DNA of 9,492 nt from JBBDWZ01 sp050732575 (GCA_050732575.1 JBOHRF010000187.1:1-9492); one strand, 5' to 3'; counted from the first letter of the stretch, positions 1-7,955 are shown. The notes: generated by a model from the letters alone, not told the origin. Numbers and translations: made by a program.

Positions 1-2253
1 CACGATCATAGCCAGCCCGAGCCCGATGCCGCCGCCAATCAGAACGAGGCGAAGTCCTTGACGCGCGAACAGGCCGAGCACCCCTGCGGGCCGAGCGCCC
101 AATGCCATGCGCACGCCGATCTCATGGGTACGCAGTGCGACCACGTAGGCAGTCACCCCATACAGTCCGAGTGATGCCAGCAGCAGTGCAAGGGCGCCGA
201 AGATAGTGAGCAGCGTCGAGACCAGGCGCGGCGCGCCTTCGGATCCACGGCGAATCTCGTCGAAGGTCTGGTACGTGCCTGCCAGGCCGGGATGCAGGTT
301 GTACAGCTGGCTGCGAACCATCGGGATGATGGCATGGGGATCGCCGCTCACTCGGAGTTGCAGCGTCAGTCCGCGATCGTAAAGCTGGTAATAGGGCACG
401 AACATGACAGGATCCGCAGGCTGGCCGGGCGATTCGTAGCGGATGTCGCGTATTACGCCCACGATCTCCCAGATGTGATGGTCGCGCCCGTTGTTGGTAC
501 GAATGTGTTTGCCCAGTGGGCTGGTGTCCGGGAAGTAGCGGTTGGCAAACGCTTCATTGACCAGTGTGACGCGCGGCTGACCATCCTGATCCCGACTGGT
601 GAGCGTGCGCCCGCGTACCAGCGGTGTGCCCATCGTGCGCAGGTAGTCTGGGCCTATCGTGTTGTATGTGAGAGCAAACTCATTTTGGCGGAACTGATCG
701 TGTTCGGGTAGCGTGACGCTGCCCACCCAGCGTCTGCCCGCGCTGGGCACCATGGAGGACAAGGTGGCCGACTCGATGCCAGGCAGACTGGAGAACCGCT
801 GGTGCATGCGATCGTATAGCAGTTTGCCCTGCGGATCGGTCAGGCCGAGCGTGGTCAGGTCCAGTTCGACGGCCAACATCCCCGACTCGATCACGCCCGA
901 GCGCGCCGTGCGCAGCTCCAGGATCGAACGCAAGAACAACCCTGCCAGAATCAACAGCAGCATGGACAGTGCGATCTGTCCACCGACCAGCGCGCCGCGC
1001 AGCCTGGAGCGCACGGGCGCACCCAGCCGGCTGGCCTGTTTGAGCGTGTCGGCCAGGCTGACGCGTGTGGCCTGCAGTGCGGGCACCAGTCCAAAAATGA
1101 TGCCGGTCAGGAGCGCGACCAGGAACGCATAGACGATCACACGCAGGTCGGGTGTGGGATCGATGATGGCCGGGATGTCGAGGAGCATCAACAAATCGGC
1201 GCCCCAAAGGGCGAGGAGCAGCCCTGCCACTCCGCCGCTCAATCCAAGCAGCAGGCTTTCGACCAGGAGCTGACGGATCAATCGAACACGGCTGCAGCCG
1301 AGAGATAAGCGAATCCCCAGCTCGCGCCGCCGGCTCATGCCGCGCGCGAGCAGGATGTTGGCCACGTTGGCACACGCAATCAAGAGAACCAGGCCAACTA
1401 CGGAATTGAGCAGGATGAAGATTATGCGGATTTCGGCGCTGGTCTCACCGCTGGCAATCGTCCCGCCGCGTAAAACTCGGAAGCGCAAGTTCTGCCACTC
1501 ATTCCCGTACGTGGCCGCAATCGTGTTGGCAGCAACATGGGCGGCGGCGCGCGCTTGTTCCATGCTCACGTTCTGACGCAGCCGGCCGATCATCGAGACG
1601 CCGTTCCAGCCTTGCTGCAGGAACCGGTCATCGTAGCCGAGAATATGACGGAAGCTCATGAACGGCAGCCACGCGCTGATCTCCTTCTCGCCTTCGAGGC
1701 TGATGAATCCCGGCGGAGCTACGCCTACAATGGTGTAAGGCCGGCCGCTGACGTAGAGAGCGCGGCCCACGACGTCGGGATCGCTGCCCAACCGGCCCTG
1801 CCAGAATGAATGCGCAACGACCACCACCGGATCGGCGCCGGCGATCCGATCCTCGGCCGGTCTGAAGAACCGTCCAAGCGCCGGTGTCACGCCCACGACA
1901 GCGAAGTAATTGGCGGTCGCGAGCAAGGCCTGTTCGATCGTTGTCTCCTCGCCCTGACCTACGCTCACGCGGCTGCGATGGGTGGCGGCCACGCCCTGGA
2001 ACACGCCCGTCTGCGCTTTCAGCGCCTGGTATTCGGGATACGATGACGAGTGGTAGCGCCCGTTGTTCCAGGTGTACAGTCGAACCAGGCGCTCGGCCTC
2101 GGCCACGGGCAGCGGTCGCAGGAACACGGCATTGGTGAGCGAGAAGATGGTCGTGTTGGCGCCAATGCCGAGACCCAGGCAGAGCACGACCGTGAGCACG
2201 ACGCCGGGATTCTTCCCCAGCGAGCGGACCGCGTAACGCAGATCATTCAGCAT
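1..2253 (-). CDS. ADOP-type ABC transporter permease, 3' end outside window
   Basis: This is an integral inner-membrane permease of the MacB/FtsX superfamily, ADOP class. I read 751 codons without a stop from ATG 2253 to the window edge. The start (MLNDLRYAVRS) matches that of the neighbouring paralogue and has an AAGGA ribosome site at 2259-2263, five bases from the ATG. In order: a first membrane segment near residues 18-40, a MacB-like periplasmic domain, a first FtsX domain near 270-400 (IACANVANILLARGMSRRRE at about 292-311), a second membrane segment and periplasmic domain, then the second FtsX domain from about 665 (IGVRMALGA near 712). It ends in the last FtsX helices; by family length roughly 50-80 residues are missing. 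Family members usually lack an adjacent ATPase and their substrate is generally unknown. It lies 64 bases downstream of its paralogue and is probably cotranscribed. Confidence 0.95.
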   Translation of the reverse strand, partial: MLNDLRYAVRSLGKNPGVVLTVVLCLGLGIGANTTIFSLTNAVFLRPLPVAEAERLVRLYTWNNGRYHSSSYPEYQALKAQTGVFQGVAATHRSRVSVGQGEETTIEQALLATANYFAVVGVTPALGRFFRPAEDRIAGADPVVVVAHSFWQGRLGSDPDVVGRALYVSGRPYTIVGVAPPGFISLEGEKEISAWLPFMSFRHILGYDDRFLQQGWNGVSMIGRLRQNVSMEQARAAAHVAANTIAATYGNEWQNLRFRVLRGGTIASGETSAEIRIIFILLNSVVGLVLLIACANVANILLARGMSRRRELGIRLSLGCSRVRLIRQLLVESLLLGLSGGVAGLLLALWGADLLMLLDIPAIIDPTPDLRVIVYAFLVALLTGIIFGLVPALQATRVSLADTLKQASRLGAPVRSRLRGALVGGQIALSMLLLILAGLFLRSILELRTARSGVIESGMLAVELDLTTLGLTDPQGKLLYDRMHQRFSSLPGIESATLSSMVPSAGRRWVGSVTLPEHDQFRQNEFALTYNTIGPDYLRTMGTPLVRGRTLTSRDQDGQPRVTLVNEAFANRYFPDTSPLGKHIRTNNGRDHHIWEIVGVIRDIRYESPGQPADPVMFVPYYQLYDRGLTLQLRVSGDPHAIIPMVRSQLYNLHPGLAGTYQTFDEIRRGSEGAPRLVSTLLTIFGALALLLASLGLYGVTAYVVALRTHEIGVRMALGARPAGVLGLFARQGLRLVLIGGGIGLGLAMIV

Positions 2254-2284
2254 GTTTGTCCTTCATCAAAGAATCAATGAACGT

Positions 2285-2296
2285 GAACGTCCGTTC
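2285..2296. promoter_or_regulatory. GAAC-N4-GTTC palindrome in the permease-permease spacer
   Basis: Between the two permeases lies TGAACG-TC-CGTTCA (2284-2297), a perfect six-base inverted repeat. Its core GAAC-GTCC-GTTC fits the LexA box known from Bacillus and actinobacteria. A single 12-base match inside a probable operon is weak evidence, and the LexA motif of this organism is unknown. It could equally be a short stem in the intercistronic RNA. Confidence 0.2.
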
Positions 2297-2317
2297 AATT
2301 CTTTCCTTCGTTGAACA

Positions 2318-4747
2318 CTATTCACTGCGCAATGCCGTAACCGGTGCAACACGCGTTGCCCGGAGCGCGGGTATGGCCGTGGCCAACACACTCACCAGGG
2401 CGAGGATGAGTGCGGCCCCGCCAAAGGTCACCGGGTTCACGGGCTCTACACCGAACAACAATCGGCGCAGTGATCCGGCCAGCAGCACGGCACCGGTGAG
2501 ACCACCCAACAGCCCCAGTCCTACGGGGAATGCGCCCTGACGAAGTACCATGAGCAAGAGTTCGGCGCGCGTTGCGCCCAGGGCCTGGCGCACACCGAAC
2601 TCATAGGTACGCTGGGTGACCGCGTAGGCCATGACACCGTACACGCCGCAGATGGCGAGTACCAACGCAACCAGTGCCAGCAGTCCCAACAGTGTGGTCG
2701 TAATCGACTGCGAGAACAGCGAAAAATTCACCAGCTCGCGCATGGAGGATGTCTGGAACAGTGGCTGTTCCGGATCGAGCTGGAAGAGAGTGCGGCGCAG
2801 CGCGGCAAAGACTGCGGCATCCGCGGCGCGTGCGTGCACGATCAAATTGATGACGCCGCGCGGCCGCTGCGTGTGGGGCACGTAGATGAACGCAGCGGCT
2901 GCACTACCGGACGCAAAACCGAGTCGCCAGTCGTGCACATCGCTCACTACGCCCACGATTTCACGCGGCACCTCTTCCTGCGGAATCGTGAGGCGCTGGC
3001 CGACCGCGTTTTGATCGGGGAAATAGCGCGCGGCGAAGGAGCGGCTCACTACGGCCACGGGCTGCGTGCCCTCTCGATCCAGGTCAGTGAATGCGCGTCC
3101 GCGCAGCAGCGGCAGGCCCATGACATCGAAATAGGCGGCACTGATGAGGCGAGCTTGTGCGCTCGGTGGGTCATTCGCATCGAACGTGCGGCCCGGGATG
3201 CCGAACTGCCAGGCCGGCGCCTCGCCGCTAAGCGGCAACGCGTTGACCGTCGCGGCAGCCACGACTTCACGCAGCGCCGAAGTTCGGGCCAGCAGCTCAC
3301 GCTGGAACGCCCTCATCGCTTCGGCCGAGTTGTAGCGCGCGGGATTCGGCGCGATCTGCGCAGTGAACAAGTTGTCGGCCTGGAAGCCCGGATTGGCGCG
3401 CTGTTGCTTGACCAGACTTTGCACCATGAGCGCGGCACCAATCACGAGCACCAGCGAAAGGGCCAGTTCGAGCACGACCAGTGAGCCGCTCAGGCGGTGC
3501 CGGCTGCGTCCGGGAATGTGACCGCGGTCACGCTCCTTCAAGGCTTCGCTGAGATCCGCGCGCGAGGAACGGAGCGCCGGCGCCAATCCGAACAGCAGCG
3601 CTGTCAACGCACAAAGGCCTGCGTTGTAGAGCAGCGCCGTGCGGTCGATGCTCAAGTCGGCCAGCCGCGGCACGAACTGGAGAATGCTGGGTGGCGTTAC
3701 GCCCGAGATGGCGGCCAGCACCCATACCGCGATCACCAGTCCCAGCAGTCCACCGACTACGGCCAACAACAGGCTCTCGGTCAACATCTGACGCACGAGC
3801 CGGCCGCGGCTTGCTCCGATAGCGGTTCGAATGGCGACCTCGCGCCGGCGCGGCGCGCTACGGGCCAGCAGCAGATTGGCCACATCCGCACAGGCAATCA
3901 AAAGCACGAAACCGACGGCGGCAAACAACACGGCCATGATGGGTTTGACAGGTCCCTGCTGCAGGCCCTCGGTCATGGAATGAAGCGACATGCGCCAGCC
4001 GGTGTGCGTATCCGGATGGTCGCGCTCCAGGCGAGTGCTCAGCACATTCAACTCGGCACGCGCTGCCGACATCGATACATCCGAGCGCAGTTTGCCAATG
4101 ACGCGCAAGATGTGCGTGTTGCGCGCCTGCCACAGGGAATCGGGCGCCGCAAGCGGCATCAGCAAATCGGCCGGTGCAGCCAGGTGCAGCCGTGAAGGGA
4201 ACACGCCTGCGATCGTGACCGGCTGCCCATCGAGCAGGACCCTGCGACCAATGATGTTGTTGTCGCCCTCGAAGCGCCGTCGCCAGATGCCTTCGCTCAG
4301 CAGTGCGACTGGTGGCGCGCCCGCGCGATCGTCAGCAGCATTGAACAGCCGACCGGCCACAGGTTCGATGCCCAGCATGGGCAAGATTTCGTGCGAGACC
4401 ACGAAACCGTTCAGTTGCTCGGGCTCGCCACTGCCGGTCAACGTCCAGCCCGCAAAATCAAAAACACCCACGGTCTCGTATGCTGCACTTGCGCGCAGCG
4501 CCACCACATTGGCCGGCGTGACTTCATTGTACAGCCGGCCCTCCTGCGGTCGGTTATCCCAGAACATGACCAGGCGCTCGGCATCGCGATACTCGAGAGG
4601 CTTCAGCAACAGCATGTTGATTGCGCTGAAGATCGCCGTGTTGAGTCCAAGGCCTAGCGCCAACGCGAGCACGGCCGTAACCGTGAAGCCGGGCGTGCGC
4701 AGAAAGCTGCGTACTGCGTAGCGCAGGTCTGTCATGAGCGAATGCAT
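2318..4747 (-). CDS. ADOP-type ABC transporter permease, complete
   Basis: This complete 809-residue inner-membrane protein has the duplicated ADOP architecture: an N-terminal membrane segment (about 22-45), a MacB-like periplasmic domain (about 50-245), a first FtsX domain (about 270-410, with IACADVANLLLARSAPRRRE near 283-302), a second membrane segment (about 420-445), a second periplasmic domain, and a second FtsX domain (about 680-805, with YEFGVRQALGATRAE near 714). It ends in the family-typical ALRSE. The ATG at 4747 is preferred to the in-frame ATG at 4735 because AGGGGG lies four bases upstream of it (4752-4757), while the second ATG has no such site. No ATP-binding subunit is encoded nearby, so the ATPase partner, if any, must come from elsewhere. 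The family is often assumed to export small molecules or lipids, but no substrate can be read from the sequence. Confidence 0.97.
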   Translation of the reverse strand: MHSLMTDLRYAVRSFLRTPGFTVTAVLALALGLGLNTAIFSAINMLLLKPLEYRDAERLVMFWDNRPQEGRLYNEVTPANVVALRASAAYETVGVFDFAGWTLTGSGEPEQLNGFVVSHEILPMLGIEPVAGRLFNAADDRAGAPPVALLSEGIWRRRFEGDNNIIGRRVLLDGQPVTIAGVFPSRLHLAAPADLLMPLAAPDSLWQARNTHILRVIGKLRSDVSMSAARAELNVLSTRLERDHPDTHTGWRMSLHSMTEGLQQGPVKPIMAVLFAAVGFVLLIACADVANLLLARSAPRRREVAIRTAIGASRGRLVRQMLTESLLLAVVGGLLGLVIAVWVLAAISGVTPPSILQFVPRLADLSIDRTALLYNAGLCALTALLFGLAPALRSSRADLSEALKERDRGHIPGRSRHRLSGSLVVLELALSLVLVIGAALMVQSLVKQQRANPGFQADNLFTAQIAPNPARYNSAEAMRAFQRELLARTSALREVVAAATVNALPLSGEAPAWQFGIPGRTFDANDPPSAQARLISAAYFDVMGLPLLRGRAFTDLDREGTQPVAVVSRSFAARYFPDQNAVGQRLTIPQEEVPREIVGVVSDVHDWRLGFASGSAAAAFIYVPHTQRPRGVINLIVHARAADAAVFAALRRTLFQLDPEQPLFQTSSMRELVNFSLFSQSITTTLLGLLALVALVLAICGVYGVMAYAVTQRTYEFGVRQALGATRAELLLMVLRQGAFPVGLGLLGGLTGAVLLAGSLRRLLFGVEPVNPVTFGGAALILALVSVLATAIPALRATRVAPVTALRSE

Positions 4748-4762
4748 GCCGCCCCCTGGACA

Positions 4763-4778
4763 TGGTAGTGAGCTACCA
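4763..4778. promoter_or_regulatory. Inverted repeat in the leader of the complete permease
   Basis: TGGTAG-TGAG-CTACCA is a perfect six-base inverted repeat with a four-base loop. It lies five bases upstream of the permease's AGGGGG ribosome site. It could be an operator half-site pair or an RNA hairpin limiting ribosome access. I recognise no regulator motif, and no regulator gene lies next to it in the window. Confidence 0.35.
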
Positions 4779-4903
4779 CAACGAAAGGCTCATACCGCAT
4801 TTGCGCGTAGAGCTAACCGTTGCTGGCGTCACGACTTGAAACATCTTGGAGCGTGGGCCGCGAAGGGTTGGGTGTACCGGGGCGGGACGAGGGATTCCAG
4901 GAA

Positions 4904-4990
4904 CGGACGGATTACTTCGGATGAATCGGACGATTCGGGTGAACCGGATGAACCGGATGAGACCGGGTTGAACCGGATGAGCCGGGAGCG
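4904..4990 (-). repeat. Degenerate 9-base repeat array A
   Basis: On the plus strand nine consecutive units of 8 to 10 bases start with CGG: CGGATTACTT, CGGATGAAT, CGGACGATT, CGGGTGAAC, CGGATGAAC, CGGATGAGAC, CGGGTTGAAC, CGGATGAGC, CGGGAGCG. Read on the minus strand the units are TTCATCCG-like, pointing toward the permease pair. There are no unique spacers, so this is not a CRISPR. Conceptual translation of either strand gives three-residue repeats (for example RFI on the minus strand), as expected for a nine-base period, and no convincing protein. Confidence 0.85.
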
Positions 4991-5135
4991 CTTGGGAATC
5001 TTGTAGAAGCTTGCATTGGTTACTTATCCAACAACTTCTGCACCTCCATACGCGAGCGGTCGACTTCACAATTCCTTCTGCCCGTTTCCGCGCTTACCCC
5101 GCTGTCTCCCTCCCGCGGTTCCCGGCCACCCCCTG

Positions 5136-5198
5136 CCCATCCCGCCTCATCCCGATTATCCGTTCATCCCGTTTCATTCGCCTCATCCGATTCATCCG
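5136..5198 (+). repeat. Degenerate 9-base repeat array B
   Basis: Seven consecutive units of 8 to 10 bases end in CCG, CCCG or TCG: CCCATCCCG, CCTCATCCCG, ATTATCCG, TTCATCCCG, TTTCATTCG, CCTCATCCG, ATTCATCCG. The orientation is opposite to array A. The last 18 bases (5181-5198) match the reverse complement of 4945-4962 at 16 positions. The array ends 11 bases before the first ATG of the glycosyltransferase, so it forms the gene's immediate leader and leaves no clear ribosome site before that ATG. Confidence 0.85.
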
Positions 5199-5209
5199 CC
5201 GTACGTCGT

Positions 5210-6307
5210 ATGTTCAAGGCCATGCGAATAGTCCTGAGCAATGCGTCGTCCAAGTGGGGCGGCGTCCATCGCATCACGGAGCTGTTGGCCGGCGGTCTGG
5301 AGCGGCGCGGTCACGACGTATTGATCCTCTGTCGGCCCAGGTCAATCCTGGAGGATCGAGTGCGCGGCCGGTTTGGCTTCTCGGCAGTAGCGCGCGGCAT
5401 GGATTTCAGTCCCTATGCCATTGCGCGCATTGCGGGCACGCTTCGACGCTTCCGGCCCCAGGTCATACTGGCGCTCATGGACAAGGATCTGCGTCTGACC
5501 GGGCCCGCCGCTCGCCTTCTCGGAGTGCCAGTGATCGCGCGGCGCGCCAACGATCAGCCAATTGGTAGTGGCTGGTATGCACGTTTCGTCTACAACCGAC
5601 TGGTTGCTCATCATATTGCAAACTCGGAATCCACCAAGCGCACATTACTCGCATCCGCGCCGTGGTTGACCGAATCGCGCGTGAGCGTCATCTACAACGG
5701 CATTGACATCGAAACCATGGCGCTGGCCCAGCCCATGTTCGTGCCGTTCCCCAGGGATGCCGTGGTTGTGGGTTTCATTGGTCGGCTGGAAACACGTAAG
5801 GGTGTACACGACTTGCTACGGGCCTGGGCTATGGTCGCCAGGTCTCAACCGCGCGCGCATCTCCTCATCGCGGGCCGCGGTCCGCTGGAAGCGGAAGTGG
5901 TCGAACAGACGCGCCGTCTCGAGCGAATCACGTTTGTCGGTTACCAGGATGATGCGGCGCGCGTGATCGTGCGTTGTGACATTGTCGCGGTGCCCTCACA
6001 CTGGGAGGGCTTTGGACTGGTCGCGGCGGAGGCGCTGGCGCTCGGCAAACCCGTGGTGGCAACCAATGCCAGCAGTCTGCCCGAGATCGTGCGCGACCAA
6101 CAGGAAGGATTGCTGGTGCCGCCCAGGTCGCCCGCGGCGCTGGCCGCTGCACTGCAACGCCTGGTGGCCGATCCGGAGTTGCGCGCTCGCCTGGGCGCGT
6201 CCGGCCGTGAGCGCGTACAGCAGTACTTCCAGCACGAACGCATGCTCGACCAGTATGAAGTGCTCTTCAGTCGCTTCGCGCGGAGCGTGACGCGGGACGC
6301 GTCATGA
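5210..6307 (+). CDS. GT4-family (GT-B fold) glycosyltransferase
   Basis: This 365-residue protein is probably a cytoplasmic or membrane-associated enzyme that transfers a sugar from a nucleotide-sugar donor, with retention, during surface polysaccharide or glycolipid synthesis. The N-terminal Rossmann half begins MRIVLSNASSKWGGVHRITE; WGGVHR fits the acceptor-side glycine loop. The donor-binding half holds GFIGRLETRKG (R192 and K197, the usual phosphate contacts) and the E-x7-E motif EGFGLVAAE (E266, E274), followed by GKPVVAT. Length is normal for GT4. Donor and acceptor cannot be deduced. The first ATG (5210) has no ribosome site; the ATG at 5222 starts exactly at the expected first beta strand and is preceded by AAGG, though only two bases away, so the start is unsettled. 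It stands alone on the plus strand, without other glycan genes, and converges on the amidohydrolase. Confidence 0.94.
   Translation: MFKAMRIVLSNASSKWGGVHRITELLAGGLERRGHDVLILCRPRSILEDRVRGRFGFSAVARGMDFSPYAIARIAGTLRRFRPQVILALMDKDLRLTGPAARLLGVPVIARRANDQPIGSGWYARFVYNRLVAHHIANSESTKRTLLASAPWLTESRVSVIYNGIDIETMALAQPMFVPFPRDAVVVGFIGRLETRKGVHDLLRAWAMVARSQPRAHLLIAGRGPLEAEVVEQTRRLERITFVGYQDDAARVIVRCDIVAVPSHWEGFGLVAAEALALGKPVVATNASSLPEIVRDQQEGLLVPPRSPAALAAALQRLVADPELRARLGASGRERVQQYFQHERMLDQYEVLFSRFARSVTRDAS
6286..6306. other. Hairpin across the glycosyltransferase stop codon
   Basis: TGACGC (6288-6293) and GCGTCA (6299-6304) form a perfect stem around a GGGAC loop, extendable by one G-T and one C-G pair. 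It covers the last codons and TGA of the glycosyltransferase, 15 bases from the opposing stop codon. There is no T-tract on either side, so it is not a standard intrinsic terminator. The arms carry the same TGACGC sequence as the tandem repeat at 7780-7807. Confidence 0.4.
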
Positions 6308-6320
6308 GCAGCCCACCGTC

Positions 6321-7853
6321 TCAGCGCTGCGCGGCGGCTTCCACACCAGCCAACATCTGATCGAGAAATGTCCGATCGAGATAGCGCCCATTCAGCACCA
6401 CCGCATGGATGCGGCGCGTATTCTTGATGTCGGCCAGCGGATTGGCATCGAGCAACACCAGGTCGGCAAAACGTCCAGTCTGAACACTGCCCAGCTCCGC
6501 AGTGCGGCCCAGATACTCCGCGCCGCTGAAGGTTGCCGCTTTGATGGCCTGCGCTGGCGTCAGTCCGGCCGCGATCAATTCATCCAGCTCATCGTGCACA
6601 CTCGAACCGGGGAACACGAAACTGTCGCCCGCATCCGTGCCCACCATGATGGGTACACCCGCGCGATAGGCGGCACCCGTCAGCTCGCGGCCTTTGAGAT
6701 AGAAGTCCATGTAGCTCGTGCGTCCGGCCGCCGAGGAATCAGACCGGACCATCCCATTGGCATCGGCTGTCCAGCGAAAGCTCTGCAGGCGGGTCACGTA
6801 TTTCATGCGTGCATCGCGGCGATACGCCGAATCATGGGCCAGCGCGTCCATCTTGCGCGTGCCATGGGTAGGCGTGATGTACGTCCGACTGCGCACAAAC
6901 GCGCTAAACACGTCGGCACACATCCGCGCATCGTATTCGTCCACCTGGCGACGACGCAGTGCGCTACCGGAGATGCGCAACAGATTGCGGCGTAGCGAAT
7001 CGGCGCCGGGAAAACAGTTGAACAGGAAGATGCGCGAATGTTCGATGCTGCCCTGACCCGCGCTGGCCAGCTCCAATGCGCTCAGGCCCATCGGCTCGTG
7101 ACCCGCGAAGGGTAGTCCCAACAAGCGCGCTTCCTCCGCCAGGCCCAGGTAGCCAGCACGAGAAATGTTGTTATAGACCTTGATGAAATCGACGCCGCGC
7201 TGCTTGAAATAGCGCGCCAGCTGCCGGCCCTCTTCCGCGCTGCTCGCCTTGAAATAGGACGGCATGGAATCCGTTATGCCGCTCGGCCCATTGACCGGCC
7301 AGCTGCCCAGCGCGAGCAGCCGCGGTCCGCTCAACGGGCCCGCTTCGATCTGACGACGCCATTCGCGATAGGTCTCCAGGCAATCCGGCGTACGCAGCAC
7401 AGGGCGCCGGCAATCGGCACCCATCACACGCACACCCGTCACGCCATGGGCAACGAAAAGCGGCAGCTCGATCTCGGTCGGGCGTCCGCTCAACGTCAGA
7501 TGCGCGTGCATGTCCAGCAGGCCCGGCAGCACATACTTGCCCGAGCCATCCAGCGCGCGCACACCCGGCGCAAGCCGCACACGCTCCGCTCCGCCAATGC
7601 GTGTGATACGGCCGCCGCCCATCACCACCGTCTGGTTGGCCAGCAGCCGTCCATTCACTACGTCCACCACCGTGACGTGCGTCAGTGCCAGTTCGCCCTG
7701 CGCAGGCACACCGCCTGACAATCGCGTCCCACAGCCCGCCAGCGGGAGCACCACAACAATCAAGGCAAGAGATGGGCGCGTGATGCGTGACGCGTGACGC
7801 GTGACGCGAATCCCGAGCGTATGCTCAACGAAGGAGCGACTTTGCGGTTTCAT
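6321..7853 (-). CDS. Secreted lipoprotein, metal-dependent amidohydrolase
   Basis: This 510-residue lipoprotein is predicted to be exported and lipid-anchored at Cys41 (lipobox LAGC, residues 38-41, after LALIVVVLP). The mature part is an amidohydrolase-superfamily TIM barrel of the imidazolonepropionase/prolidase-like type. The binuclear metal ligands appear complete: H116 and H118 (DMHAHL), K225 as likely carboxylated lysine (FIKVYNN), H252 (GHEP), H272 (EHSR) and D407 (GTDAG). An N-terminal beta-sandwich piece and a C-terminal one (GRFADLVLLDANPL) flank the barrel. Related enzymes cleave dipeptides, cyclic amides or lactones; the substrate here is unknown. ATG 7853 has AAGGG six bases upstream (7860-7864). 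The region before the hydrophobic core is unusually long, about 27 residues, and residues 16-25 (RVTRHASRIT) come from a 7-base tandem repeat. It lies 96 bases downstream of the acetyltransferase, possibly in one transcript. Confidence 0.95.
   Translation of the reverse strand: MKPQSRSFVEHTLGIRVTRHASRITRPSLALIVVVLPLAGCGTRLSGGVPAQGELALTHVTVVDVVNGRLLANQTVVMGGGRITRIGGAERVRLAPGVRALDGSGKYVLPGLLDMHAHLTLSGRPTEIELPLFVAHGVTGVRVMGADCRRPVLRTPDCLETYREWRRQIEAGPLSGPRLLALGSWPVNGPSGITDSMPSYFKASSAEEGRQLARYFKQRGVDFIKVYNNISRAGYLGLAEEARLLGLPFAGHEPMGLSALELASAGQGSIEHSRIFLFNCFPGADSLRRNLLRISGSALRRRQVDEYDARMCADVFSAFVRSRTYITPTHGTRKMDALAHDSAYRRDARMKYVTRLQSFRWTADANGMVRSDSSAAGRTSYMDFYLKGRELTGAAYRAGVPIMVGTDAGDSFVFPGSSVHDELDELIAAGLTPAQAIKAATFSGAEYLGRTAELGSVQTGRFADLVLLDANPLADIKNTRRIHAVVLNGRYLDRTFLDQMLAGVEAAAQR
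7780..7807 (-). repeat. 7-base tandem repeat in the amidohydrolase signal region
   Basis: Four head-to-tail copies are visible on the plus strand: GTGATGC, then GTGACGC three times. On the coding strand this is GCGTCAC repeated, 46 to 73 bases after the ATG. Seven is not a multiple of three, so a gain or loss of one copy would shift the reading frame between the start codon and the lipobox. Confidence 0.9.
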
Positions 7854-7903
7854 CCCCAGCCCTTGACACGCGATAGTCCCCGGGATTGCCCCTGCCTTCC
7901 CCG

Positions 7904-7955
7904 GCTCTCCGCATCATCCCGCTTTCCCGGTTCATCCGTATCACCCGGTTCACTC
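7904..7955 (+). repeat. Degenerate 9-base repeat array C
   Basis: In the spacer between acetyltransferase and amidohydrolase the plus strand reads GCTCTCCG, CATCATCCCG, CTTTCCCG, GTTCATCCG, TATCACCCG, then a decayed GTTCACTC that overlaps the acetyltransferase stop codon. Positions 7930-7947 match the reverse complement of array A (4936-4953) at 16 of 18 positions, which ties the arrays together as one family. Both flanking genes read on the minus strand. Confidence 0.8.

Noticed and set aside
680..1375. 231-residue open frame on the minus strand inside the partial permease
   Set aside because: Arg/Pro/Gly-rich composition without motif. The permease frame runs through the same strand without a stop and carries conserved FtsX motifs.
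3497..4721. Plus-strand open frames of 232 and 243 residues antisense to the complete permease
   Set aside because: They are low-complexity (Gln/His- or Ser/Arg-rich) reflections of the permease codons and show no domain.
5001..5045. Intrinsic terminator from paired AGAAG/CTTCT and TTGG/CCAA segments
   Set aside because: The stem is interrupted by unequal unpaired bases, is AT-rich, and is not followed by a T-tract.
4904..5198. CRISPR array
   Set aside because: Units are only 8-10 bases, abut each other and vary; there are no spacers and no cas genes.
4773..5231. Small open frames across the divergent spacer with repeats such as RFIRFTR, DEPDET or PHPIHPP
   Set aside because: The repetitive peptides follow from the nine-base arrays being a multiple of three; no ribosome site or family resemblance was found.
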